10,807 bases of DNA from Firmicutes bacterium UBA994 (GCA_002292025.1 DBBC01000039.1:1-10807), one strand, 5' to 3'. Counted from the stretch's first letter, positions 1 to 6,607 are shown. Made by a program: numbers and translations. The notes: generated by a model not told the origin, from the letters alone.

Positions 1-482
1 AAATCCTGTTGGTTCTCGGCGTGTAGGAGAATATTGCCCGAGGTCAGCATGTAATCTAACTCTAGGTTATCGGGCTGAATGGACAAGGGCGCGTTAATCA
101 CGCGGCACATTATCAAGAACACGAGCGGCAGACGGTGTCCAGGCCACGAAGCAATGGTCTCCATACCGCGCATCAGACCGGGCCCTGATGATGCGGTCAT
201 GCAGCGCACGCCTGTACGCGACGCGCCGGAAATTGCCGAAAATGCGCCCACCTCATCTTCCGCACGGTAATAGTCCCTAATGTAGCCTTCTGCGTACAAG
301 TTGCCTACCCTTTCCATCGTTTCACTCTGGGGAGTAATTGGGTATGCTATGGCAACATCTACATTAGCCCTGCGTATTGCCTCGCTGGCAGCCTCGCTGC
401 CGGTGATAAACGCCTTGGTGCGAGGCGCTTCAAATAGGAGATACTCCGGGGTAACTACCCTTTGATTTACGGTATTAGCCAT
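1..482 (-). CDS. 2-oxoacid:ferredoxin oxidoreductase, alpha subunit (PorA-like), 3' end outside the window
   Basis: Only the first 160 codons are present. Translation shows a PorA-type N-terminal pyrimidine-binding domain: FITGSEAASEAI (about 25-36), the signature YPITPQSE (47-54), then RAEDEVGAFSAISGAS and TASSGPGL, the usual order in alpha subunits of pyruvate and other 2-oxoacid:ferredoxin oxidoreductases. Enzymes of this family oxidatively decarboxylate a 2-oxoacid to an acyl-CoA using TPP and Fe-S clusters and pass electrons to ferredoxin in the cytoplasm. The conserved domain begins near residue 24, so no gamma domain is fused in front as in Bacillus KorA. The ATG is 3 nt after the upstream stop codon, and an AGGGAGGAG ribosome binding site overlaps that stop, so the two genes are very likely translationally coupled. 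The substrate cannot be read from this fragment; the TPP-binding beta subunit should lie further left. Confidence 0.88.
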   Translation of the reverse strand, partial: MANTVNQRVVTPEYLLFEAPRTKAFITGSEAASEAIRRANVDVAIAYPITPQSETMERVGNLYAEGYIRDYYRAEDEVGAFSAISGASRTGVRCMTASSGPGLMRGMETIASWPGHRLPLVFLIMCRVINAPLSIQPDNLELDYMLTSGNILLHAENQQD

Positions 483-485
483 CTG

Positions 486-1175
486 TTACTCCTCCCTATC
501 GTGCACGGGGGCAGGTTTCCAAACTAAGCCTTGGCTCAAGGCTGCTTGGGCCGCCGTCAGTTGAATGCCTGGGGTGTCAGCATAGCGTGGACGAAGGCCC
601 TCGCGTTTGAGCTTGCGAACGGCCGCCGTTAGAGCCCGCACTTGGTTAGCGTCGGCAAAAGGCAGTGAAGCCATGGAATCTTCATGCCCGGCTTCGTGAC
701 AGAGGGTGATGGTGTAGCAATTAGTGCCGGCGCGAATCATTTTCAAAGTGATGTTGGCGAAATGACAATGCACCCCGATAAAGGCACACACTTCAATTTT
801 GTTGTGCCAAATTGTTAAGTTGGGGTGACAGGGATTGATCACTGCTTCGGGGTCGATTTTGGGGTAGATAGGACGATAGTCAGGCATAGGGATAATCATT
901 ACCCCAGGAATCTCCTGCGCGAGTTCAAGCACGCTAGCAGCTTTTTCGGCGACTCCCTCACGCCATGCCCACAAGACCAAGGGGCCTGGGAAAATGGTTG
1001 GATTCTGACGGGTCAGGAGCTCCCTCGCCATGACTTCTAGCGTATCACTTTCGTTCATTAGAGCTCCCTCTACCAGACCTTGTCCCTTCTCCGGCAGTAC
1101 CACGCCACAGCATGCGGCTGCCGGCGGCAACAACCCTTCAGGACCGGTTACGACACGATACCCATTGCCGTTCAT
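486..1175 (-). CDS. CO dehydrogenase/acetyl-CoA synthase epsilon-like protein in an oxidoreductase operon
   Basis: A 229-residue cytoplasmic protein with no signal peptide or membrane segment. The pattern FPGPLVLWAWREGVAEKA (62-79) followed by IEVCAFIGVHCHFANITLKMI (split at 127-147) and an ending like TITLCHEAGHEDSMASLPF resembles the alpha/beta fold of the epsilon (CdhB) subunit of archaeal CO dehydrogenase/acetyl-CoA synthase (Pfam CO_dh). I make this call from remembered family patterns, not a search. The stretch 116-166 is unusually rich in Cys and His (C116, C130, C137, C153, C159; H117, H124, H136, H138, H160, H164) but has no CxxC ferredoxin motif. I chose the ATG at 1175 because AAAGGTGGT precedes it by about 8 nt; an in-frame ATG at 1211 would add 12 residues and overlap the GntR gene. 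It sits between a GntR regulator and a PorA-like subunit, so an accessory or assembly role for that oxidoreductase is my inference. No CO dehydrogenase catalytic subunit is seen. Confidence 0.6.
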   Translation of the reverse strand: MNGNGYRVVTGPEGLLPPAAACCGVVLPEKGQGLVEGALMNESDTLEVMARELLTRQNPTIFPGPLVLWAWREGVAEKAASVLELAQEIPGVMIIPMPDYRPIYPKIDPEAVINPCHPNLTIWHNKIEVCAFIGVHCHFANITLKMIRAGTNCYTITLCHEAGHEDSMASLPFADANQVRALTAAVRKLKREGLRPRYADTPGIQLTAAQAALSQGLVWKPAPVHDREE

Positions 1176-1191
1176 TATTGCAACACCACCT

Positions 1192-2184
1192 TTATAGTTT
1201 TGCCGAAACATCTTTTCCCAGACCTTTTTGTTGCGCTAGGATAGCATTTTGCAGCAGGTTACTGGACCCGGTGTCCGGGCGATAAACGAACTCGATTACG
1301 TCCTTGCCAGCAGGAGCTAAATGCATCACCTCGCGCTTGCGCCCGGGCGAAACTAAGATAACGTCGCATTCCTCCAGCACCTGCGGGAGAGGCCGGGTGC
1401 CGTCGCGGCTGGTGTGCACCCTTAGGCGATGCTCCATACCTGCCGCGCTGAGTGATGCCTGCACTTTCTCGGCAAATACTTCGGAAATGCAGACAAGAGC
1501 CAGCCTGCGCTGCCTCGGAATCCTAGCGATACGGACCATTGTCTCAAGCTGTGGCTCTAGGGCCACAGCCAACAGGAGCTTATCCGAACCAATAGCCGTG
1601 CGCACTTCCGCATCATGGAAAAACGTAGTTACCACGATTTCTGCGTCCTCGATCAGCTTCTGCGCAGCGGGAGTCGCGGCCAGCAGTTCGTCAAGCAATA
1701 GCGGGCTGGCGCTAACATTGCTGCCGAGCCCAAGATGAGTGGAAAAGTAATCCACCTGCTCACGGTTGCACTCTACAAATACTAGGCGTACTTCGCTCAG
1801 CAGGCGCTGTCTGTTCAGAGCCACGCGAGCGGCTACTTCCTTGAACTCCTCACATGCAAACCCTTCGTCTAGCGCTTGGCCGAGCGCGTGCGACACCAGC
1901 GTTTCTAATCGCTTGTTTCGGCTTAAACTGAGGACTCCGTCATCAGTTTTGGTCAGAAAAGTGCCTTTCCCCTGTAGTGCCACCACAATGCCCTCGCGCT
2001 CCAATTCGCGATAAGCCTGACTTACGGTGTTGCGGCTTACAGCCAACAAGGTTGCCAGTTCTCTCTCCGTAGGCAACTTAAAGCCTGGGGACCACGCGCC
2101 GCTTTCCGCTTGCTGGCGAATACTCGCTTTTAACTGTACATAGAGCGGAATACCGGACTTTTTGGCCAGATCTAACTCTACCAC
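1192..2184 (-). CDS. GntR-family transcriptional regulator with an uncharacterised C-terminal domain
   Basis: A 330-residue regulator. Residues about 8-77 form a GntR winged helix-turn-helix: IPLYVQLKASIRQQ, then LPTERELATLLAVSRNTVSQ with the recognition helix, then LEREGIVVALQGKGTFL for the wing. This is closest to the YtrA/HutC style. The remaining 250 residues do not look like a UTRA, FadR or aminotransferase-type effector domain. They begin with a helical ALGQALDEGFACEEF region, then alternate strands and helices (VRLVFVECNREQ, EIVVTTFFHD, RLALVCISEVF, CDVILVSPG), suggesting an alpha/beta ligand-binding fold. The GTG start has GGGGGTGAT about 7 nt upstream (measured from the G-run); an in-frame TAA lies further upstream. 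The gene ends 16 bp before the epsilon-like gene and has its own promoter, so it probably controls itself and the oxidoreductase genes behind it. The ligand is unknown. Confidence 0.88.
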   Translation of the reverse strand: MVELDLAKKSGIPLYVQLKASIRQQAESGAWSPGFKLPTERELATLLAVSRNTVSQAYRELEREGIVVALQGKGTFLTKTDDGVLSLSRNKRLETLVSHALGQALDEGFACEEFKEVAARVALNRQRLLSEVRLVFVECNREQVDYFSTHLGLGSNVSASPLLLDELLAATPAAQKLIEDAEIVVTTFFHDAEVRTAIGSDKLLLAVALEPQLETMVRIARIPRQRRLALVCISEVFAEKVQASLSAAGMEHRLRVHTSRDGTRPLPQVLEECDVILVSPGRKREVMHLAPAGKDVIEFVYRPDTGSSNLLQNAILAQQKGLGKDVSAKL

Positions 2185-2216
2185 ATCATCACCCCCGCTC
2201 CACTGTCGGTCACTAT

Positions 2217-2236
2217 TGGATTAGTCCATTAGTCCA
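2217..2236 (-). promoter_or_regulatory. Candidate GntR operator: tandem TGGACTAA repeats
   Basis: On the minus strand two perfect copies of TGGACTAA lie head to tail, and the downstream copy extends into the inverted repeat TGGA-CTAA-TCCA (2217-2228). The block lies just downstream of the proposed -10 box, over the likely transcription start, where an autorepressor commonly binds. Assigning it to the adjacent GntR protein is inference. Confidence 0.5.
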
Positions 2237-2240
2237 TATC

Positions 2241-2249
2241 ATCATACCA
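2241..2249 (-). promoter_or_regulatory. Extended -10 promoter of the GntR/oxidoreductase operon
   Basis: The minus strand reads TGGTATGAT, an extended -10 element (TGn followed by TATGAT, 5 of 6 to consensus). No convincing -35 box lies 16-18 nt upstream; that position is occupied by the perfect palindrome CTATGCATAG (2262-2271). Extended -10 promoters can work without a good -35, or the palindrome could bind an activator. Predicted transcription starts near 2234. Confidence 0.5.
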
Positions 2250-2286
2250 TATTCTCTGTGCCTATGCATAGTCCTTCTTCTGCGGC

Positions 2287-2307
2287 AAAAAAAAGATGGC
2301 CGCATCT
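2287..2307 (-). terminator. Possible weak intrinsic terminator after the PHP gene
   Basis: On the minus strand AGATG-CGGC-CATCT forms a 5-bp stem starting inside the stop codon of the PHP gene and runs directly into a tract of eight T (the first closes the stem). The stem is short. A competing 6-bp stem TGCGGC/GCCGCA (2281-2286 with 2299-2304) would place the T tract in its loop, so termination may be partial. Its place between two units, followed by a promoter, fits an operon end. Confidence 0.42.
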
Positions 2308-3103
2308 ATCGGCGCGACCACAGCTCAGACCATACGTTTAAACCGATTCGCTTGGCCCCTAATCCCGTGGCGCTATGCGCGTCAGAGCCTGCGGTAATCA
2401 CGAGATTGTGGGACTGCGCGCGGCGGAGTAAAGCTTGCTCTAACTCGGGGTTATGGTCGGGGTGATACACTTCCAGACCCGCCAACCCAGCTGCAACCAA
2501 CGGCGCAAGCAGCAGCGGTGCCAATTGGCCGGGATGAGCCCAAACGGCGACACCCCCACTGCCGACAATGGCACTGATAGCTTCCTCGGGTGTGAGCTTG
2601 TAGCGGGCTACATAGGCAGGTCTCCCACGCTCAAGATAAAGGTCAAAGGCTTCAGCGATACTGTTGACAAACCCGCGTGCCATAAGCGCTCGGGCGATGT
2701 GTGGCCTTCCTAATGAGTGCTCATCTCCGGTACTGTGGGCGGTCACCTCAGAGAGGGTAAGTGTTATCCCCAGATCTCCCAGTCGCGCCACAATTTTGGC
2801 CGCGCGACACGTCCGGTCGGCACGCATTTTAATCATTAAGTTCGCAAGATCGCGGTGAGTCTCATTAATCCAATATCCTAGGATATGCACATCGTACTCG
2901 CCCCACTCGGCACTCAGCTCGACACCCGGCAACACCGGCAGCCCTACTTCTAAACTTGCGGCAAAAGCCTCCTTGAGACCGGCACAGGTATCGTGGTCAG
3001 TCAGAGCGATCCCTTTTAGTCCGCGCACCTTAGCTTGACGCACTAACTCGCGCGGTGAATCTGAGCCGTCTGAGGCCGAGCTATGGGTGTGTAAGTCTAG
3101 CAC
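2306..3103 (-). CDS. PHP-domain phosphoesterase (YciV/RNase AM-like)
   Basis: A 265-residue cytoplasmic protein that is one PHP domain from end to end. Metal-binding motifs appear in the family order: HTHSSASDG (H5, H7, D12), TDHDT (36-39, with H37), GVELSAE (E62), H73, GRPHIARA (H135), WAHPG (H190), the YHPDH motif (213-217) and GSDAHS (D241, H243). Length and motifs match the stand-alone PHP family that includes bacterial nucleoside 3',5'-bisphosphate phosphatase and the 5'-3' exonuclease RNase AM (YciV). I infer hydrolysis of phosphate esters on nucleotides or short RNA, but the substrate is not fixed by sequence. The start is GTG, 8 bp after the dipeptidase stop, with only a weak ribosome binding site, which suggests translational coupling. 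It closes the rny-ymdB operon, so a part in clearing RNA decay products is plausible. Confidence 0.87.
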   Translation of the reverse strand: MLDLHTHSSASDGSDSPRELVRQAKVRGLKGIALTDHDTCAGLKEAFAASLEVGLPVLPGVELSAEWGEYDVHILGYWINETHRDLANLMIKMRADRTCRAAKIVARLGDLGITLTLSEVTAHSTGDEHSLGRPHIARALMARGFVNSIAEAFDLYLERGRPAYVARYKLTPEEAISAIVGSGGVAVWAHPGQLAPLLLAPLVAAGLAGLEVYHPDHNPELEQALLRRAQSHNLVITAGSDAHSATGLGAKRIGLNVWSELWSRR

Positions 3104-3111
3104 TCTATTGC

Positions 3112-4089
3112 CTAGCCCAGCACGGTGCGGATGACGCGCAGGTGATTTTGACCCAAGATGTTGATCAAGTCTTGCTCGCCGTATCCGCGCAGGAGCAGGG
3201 CATCAGTCAGCGCCGGATATTTAGAAGCATCTTCTAGCCCAGCGGGTGTCTTCCCTATCCCGTCGAGGTCTCCTCCCAGACCGACATGCTGGCTGTTACC
3301 GAGCAGATCTACGATGTAATCGATATGTCTGACCACATCATCTAAATCGGCCCTGCCATGATCAACTAAAAACTGCGGAGCAAAATTGATGCCCATTACT
3401 CCCCCGTTCTCTGCCAGAGCACGGATCTGCCTGTCCGTTAGATTGCGCACATGCGAGCAAACGGCATAAGCGTTGCTATGAGAGGCAATTATTGGGTGCT
3501 GACTTACCGCTAAGACATCAAAGTATCCCGGCACGGACATATGCGATACATCAACAATCATCCCTAAGCGGTTCATCTCTGCCACGACGCTGACGCCAAA
3601 ATCCGTAAGTCCCCCGCCGCTACGGCACTCGCCTACGCCTTCGGCAATTTGGTTGCGCTCATTCCATGTCAGTCCCACTGCTCTTACTCCCATACGGTGG
3701 TACATGCGCAAACAGGCCAAGTCGCCCTCGAGAGCCTCGCCCCCCTCGATGGAAATTAACACCCCGACTTGGTCGTTTGACTGCGCGGAAGTGATATCCT
3801 CTGTGCTTAGTATCAGCTTTAGAGTGTCCTGATTGGCGTCGAGTTCCTGATGCAAGGAGTCTAAAAGCTGCAGGGTGCGTTTCACTGCGCGGTCGGGCTT
3901 GTATTCAGGTCCGATGTAGGCGGCAAAAAACTGAACATCTATCCCCCCTTGCCGTAAGCGAGGGATATCCACGTGTTCTGTTGCGTGCAAGTCGCCCAAT
4001 CGGTATGCACCCCGCGAACTTAGGACCTTTAAAATAGTATCGCAGTGGCTGTCAATAACCAAAGCGCGCGAGTGAATCGACGCAGTCAT
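3112..4089 (-). CDS. Membrane dipeptidase-type metallopeptidase (peptidase family M19)
   Basis: A 325-residue protein of the renal dipeptidase family (M19), two-zinc enzymes that cleave dipeptides, including ones with a D-residue on the C-terminal side. Expected ligands are visible: DSHCDT (H15, D17), the bridging glutamate in SIEGGE (E115), DVSH (H183), ASHSN (H204) and the GGDLDGIG motif (272-279). No signal peptide or membrane anchor is seen, so it is probably cytoplasmic as in other Bacillota. The ATG at 4089 was chosen because GGAGG lies 7 nt before it; a GTG six codons upstream would place that same ribosome binding site inside the gene. It begins 21 bp after ymdB. A dipeptidase of this type is also found near rny/ymdB and an oxidoreductase alpha subunit in bacilli, from memory. 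Turnover of cell-wall or short peptides is the likely role. Confidence 0.9.
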   Translation of the reverse strand: MTASIHSRALVIDSHCDTILKVLSSRGAYRLGDLHATEHVDIPRLRQGGIDVQFFAAYIGPEYKPDRAVKRTLQLLDSLHQELDANQDTLKLILSTEDITSAQSNDQVGVLISIEGGEALEGDLACLRMYHRMGVRAVGLTWNERNQIAEGVGECRSGGGLTDFGVSVVAEMNRLGMIVDVSHMSVPGYFDVLAVSQHPIIASHSNAYAVCSHVRNLTDRQIRALAENGGVMGINFAPQFLVDHGRADLDDVVRHIDYIVDLLGNSQHVGLGGDLDGIGKTPAGLEDASKYPALTDALLLRGYGEQDLINILGQNHLRVIRTVLG

Positions 4090-4110
4090 TACTCTTCCTC
4101 CGTTCACACT

Positions 4111-4899
4111 TTATGGGACTATGACTTGTATTCGCTCCGGCGCTGCTACCGCTCTCAGTGTAGCGAGATCAAAGCGGTATACGGCGCCGGCAAACACTTT
4201 CGGACCTTCGGCGAGTTCAAAACGTACCGGCATGCCGGTGGTGAACTTGTGTATCACCGGCGCCACGGCAACGCCCAGAACAGAATTGTAAGGGCCGCAC
4301 ATACCCGCATCGGACAGATAGGCAGTGCCGTGAGGCAGCAGGCGCTCGTCTGCCGTTTGTATATGCGTGTGGGTGCCGACTATACCCGCAACCTTGCCGT
4401 CAAGATAGTGCGCTAAAGCCAACTTCTCAGAGGTGGCCTCGGCGTGAAAATCAACAAAAACAAGGCAGCGCGGAGGCAACCCAGCTAAAACTCTGTCCAT
4501 GGTCTGGAACGGACAGTCTGCCGGAGGCATAAAAGTCCTACCCTGCAAACTGACAACAGCCAGCGGCACGGGCGGCGAACCAATTTCAGTCACCAACACG
4601 CCGCTCCCCGGGACGCCGCTCGGGTAGTTAGCGGGTCGTAAAACACGCGGGGACGCATCGATAAACTCTAAAATATCCCTTTTATCCCAAGTATGGTTAC
4701 CGCCAGTCAGCACATCGACGCCGATATTGAGCAGGTCGTCCGCAACTTCGCGCGTTAAGCCAGCGCCATGCGCGGCGTTCTCGCCGTTAGCGATACAGTA
4801 GTTCACGGAAAAGCGAGAGCGCATCTGGGGATACAGTTGGCGCACCGCTTCTCTGCCCGGTTTCCCTACAATATCCCCTAAAAAAAGTATATTAAACAC
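4111..4899 (-). CDS. ymdB: YmdB-type metallophosphoesterase (2',3'-cyclic nucleotide phosphodiesterase)
   Basis: A 262-residue protein matching the YmdB family (TIGR00282) along its whole length. Dimetal ligands fall at the expected places: GDIVGKPGR (D9), NGENAAHG (E40, N41), TGGNHTWD (N68, H69), VDFHAEATSEK (H152) and GTHTHIQT (H177, H179), followed by the conserved DAGMCGP. In Bacillus subtilis YmdB is a cytoplasmic phosphodiesterase acting on 2',3'-cyclic nucleotides, affecting biofilm and motility choice, and encoded directly after rny, as here. The start is GTG with GGAGG 6 nt upstream. The gap after rny is 45 bp and holds only a weak stem. In bacilli spoVS follows ymdB; here the next gene starts 21 bp later and is a dipeptidase, so spoVS is missing from this place. 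Confidence 0.93.
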   Translation of the reverse strand: MFNILFLGDIVGKPGREAVRQLYPQMRSRFSVNYCIANGENAAHGAGLTREVADDLLNIGVDVLTGGNHTWDKRDILEFIDASPRVLRPANYPSGVPGSGVLVTEIGSPPVPLAVVSLQGRTFMPPADCPFQTMDRVLAGLPPRCLVFVDFHAEATSEKLALAHYLDGKVAGIVGTHTHIQTADERLLPHGTAYLSDAGMCGPYNSVLGVAVAPVIHKFTTGMPVRFELAEGPKVFAGAVYRFDLATLRAVAAPERIQVIVP

Positions 4900-4944
4900 G
4901 GCAGTCCTCCATCAGCTAAAAGCCGGGCTTGCGCTTGGCTTTCT

Positions 4945-6483
4945 CTATTTCGCCAGTTCCACCGCCCTAGTTTCTCTGATTACCGTCACTTTAATTTGTC
5001 CGGGATATTCAAGTTCATTTTCTATGCGCTTGGAGATATCGCGCGCAACTCGCACAGCTGCCAGATCATCTATGCGCTCCGGCTTAACTACAATGCGTAT
5101 CTCGCGCCCCGCCTGAATTGCATATACTTTATCAACGCCGTCGACAGAGGAGCCGATCTCCTCTAGCTTTTGCAAGCGCTTAATATAGTTCTCGAGGTTT
5201 TCGCGTCGCGCGCCGGGCCTTGCCGCGGAAATCGCGTCTGCCGCGGCAACCAGCACGGCTTCAATCGAAAGCGGCTCCACATCGCCATGATGCGCGGCAA
5301 TGGCATGCACAACCGCGGGATGCTCGCGATATTTCTTAGCCAGCTCAGCCCCGATGGTCACGTGTGGACCTTCCACTCCGTGGTCGAGAGCTTTGCCGAT
5401 GTCGTGCAGAAGCCCCGCGCGCTTGGCAACATGCACGTCAACGCCTAGCTCAGCGGCCATAGCGCCTGCCAAATGCGCGACCTCTAGCGAATGTTTGAGG
5501 ACATTCTGCCCATAACTGGTGCGATAGCGCAGCCGCCCCAGCACCTTCACCAACTCGCCATTGAGGCTGTGTATGCCTGCTTCAAACACGGCGCGCTCGC
5601 CTTCCTCGCGGATGCGTTGCTCAACTTCCTTCTGGGCCTTTTCCACTACCTCTTCTATGCGCGCAGGATGGATGCGGCCGTCAGCAATCAAGCGTTCTAG
5701 GGCAATGCGCGCCACTTCGCGCCGCACAGGATCAAACCCGGAAAGAATCACCGCTTCCGGGGTGTCGTCAATGATCAGGTCTATGCCGGTCAGGGTCTCT
5801 AAAGCACGGATATTACGCCCTTCACGACCGATAATGCGCCCCTTCATCTCGTCGTTTGGCAACTCCACGACGGATACGGTCGTCTCAGCGGAATGGTCCG
5901 CCGCACAGCGCTGAATGGCCACCGTAATGATCTCGCGCGCGCGTTTGTCTGCTTCCTCGCGCGCCTCATTTTCTATTCCCTTAATCATAAGCGACGCCTC
6001 ATGGCGGACTTCATGCTCAATATTAGATAACAGCAGAGTGCGCGCCTCCACATGTGTCAGCCCGGCCACGCGCTCGAGTTCACTCTGTTGCTTCTCCACC
6101 AGTTCCTCGGCGCGCTCTTTTTGCTTGGTTAGATCTGCCTCTTTACGAGTAAGTTGGTCGTCGCGACGCTCGAGCTGCTCTAGTTTCTTGTCAAGTGTCT
6201 CCTCTTTTTGTACGAGCCTGCGCTCCAATCGCACGATTTCCGCGCGGCGCTCTTTAACTTCCCGTTCGGCTTCTTGCCGTAATTTATACCCTTCGTCCTT
6301 GGCCTCAAGGATAGCTTCGCGTTTCTTGGCCTCAGCTTGCTTCTTGGCCTCTTCAATGACTGTCTTGGCTACGACTTCTGCTTCGCCGGTGGCCTTTTCC
6401 CCCACACGCTTCCGGTATAGATATCCGCCATACACAGCGGCGGGTATAGTTATCACCACTATGGCAACAAAAACAAATTCTAT
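4945..6483 (-). CDS. rny: Ribonuclease Y, with an apparent AUA start
   Basis: Membrane-anchored endoribonuclease that starts bulk mRNA decay in many Bacillota. Domains in order: one N-terminal membrane segment (FVFVAIVVITIPAAVYGGYLY), a long Glu/Lys/Arg-rich coiled coil (about 25-190), a KH RNA-binding domain with GRIIGREGRNIRAL, an HD domain with LKHSLEVAHL, the LLHDIGKALDH motif and AIAAHHGD, and a C-terminal region ending in RETRAVELAK. Start: the first in-frame ATG/GTG/TTG-type codon is GTG at 6459, but it lies 32 nt from the strong GAGGAGG and would cut the membrane helix to about 14 residues. The codon at proper spacing (8 nt) is ATA at 6483, giving 512 residues and a full helix, close to the family's usual 510-520. 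I prefer ATA but the conservative start is 6459. No recX lies between recA and rny. Confidence 0.93.
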   Translation of the reverse strand: MEFVFVAIVVITIPAAVYGGYLYRKRVGEKATGEAEVVAKTVIEEAKKQAEAKKREAILEAKDEGYKLRQEAEREVKERRAEIVRLERRLVQKEETLDKKLEQLERRDDQLTRKEADLTKQKERAEELVEKQQSELERVAGLTHVEARTLLLSNIEHEVRHEASLMIKGIENEAREEADKRAREIITVAIQRCAADHSAETTVSVVELPNDEMKGRIIGREGRNIRALETLTGIDLIIDDTPEAVILSGFDPVRREVARIALERLIADGRIHPARIEEVVEKAQKEVEQRIREEGERAVFEAGIHSLNGELVKVLGRLRYRTSYGQNVLKHSLEVAHLAGAMAAELGVDVHVAKRAGLLHDIGKALDHGVEGPHVTIGAELAKKYREHPAVVHAIAAHHGDVEPLSIEAVLVAAADAISAARPGARRENLENYIKRLQKLEEIGSSVDGVDKVYAIQAGREIRIVVKPERIDDLAAVRVARDISKRIENELEYPGQIKVTVIRETRAVELAK

Positions 6484-6491
6484 ATTGGCTT

Positions 6492-6498
6492 CCTCCTC
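6492..6498 (-). promoter_or_regulatory. Strong ribosome binding site of rny
   Basis: The minus strand carries GAGGAGG, a near-perfect Shine-Dalgarno. It is 8 nt from the in-frame ATA at 6483 and 32 nt from the first conventional in-frame start (GTG 6459). It is the main evidence for placing the rny start at ATA. Confidence 0.75.
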
Positions 6499-6513
6499 TA
6501 TACAAAAATCTAC

Positions 6514-6538
6514 AAAAAAAGACCGAGAACCCTCGGTC
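6514..6538 (-). terminator. Intrinsic terminator in the rny leader
   Basis: On the minus strand the perfect 7-bp stem GACCGAG/CTCGGTC closes a GGTT loop and is followed at once by seven T. It would stop transcripts coming from recA. It also lies downstream of the strong promoter at 6614-6642 and upstream of rny, so rny can be transcribed from that promoter only by reading through it. That arrangement is typical of attenuators. Confidence 0.88.
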
Positions 6539-6607
6539 AGCCCAAGTGCACCTTAGCTACTTAAGTAAGGGCAAAGACGAAAGTTGCCAAGAGCGTTGCT
6601 ACTCTCT
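6539..6607 (-). promoter_or_regulatory. Structured rny 5' leader, candidate attenuator
   Basis: Between the predicted transcription start (near 6607) and the terminator the RNA can form several stems: GGCAA/TTGCC (6584-6588 with 6570-6574), CCTTA/TAAGG (6566-6570 with 6551-6555) and GCCC/GGGC (6569-6572 with 6540-6543). These share bases at 6569-6572, so they cannot all coexist, as expected for an RNA switch. I do not recognise a T-box, a known riboswitch core or a leader peptide. An antiterminator partner for the terminator arm is not obvious by eye. Confidence 0.4.

Noticed and set aside
79..270. Short plus-strand open frame near the left edge
   Set aside because: Opposite strand of the PorA-like gene, whose translation matches a known family.
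486..1175. Ferredoxin-like delta subunit of the oxidoreductase
   Set aside because: The protein has many cysteines but none in the CxxCxxCxxxC arrangement of 4Fe-4S ferredoxin domains.
1176..1211. Upstream ATG start for the epsilon-like protein
   Set aside because: It would overlap the GntR gene by 20 bp and lacks a ribosome binding site, while the ATG at 1175 has AAAGGTGGT at good spacing.
1304..1738. Open frame of 144 codons on the plus strand
   Set aside because: Lies fully opposite the GntR gene, composition is low complexity, and no ribosome binding site or operon context supports it.
4918..4942. Terminator between rny and ymdB
   Set aside because: The AAAGCC/GGCTTT stem has a 13-nt loop and only a very short T run, so it is too weak to call; it might at most be a processing site.
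5915..6556. Open frame of 213 codons on the plus strand
   Set aside because: It is the mirror of the RNase Y coiled coil; the product is a Ser/Arg-rich low-complexity string with no family pattern, as expected opposite Glu/Lys-rich codons.
6514..6607. T-box riboswitch in front of rny
   Set aside because: No T-box sequence (AGGGTGG-ACCGCG type) and no aminoacyl-tRNA synthetase, amino acid biosynthesis or transport gene follows.
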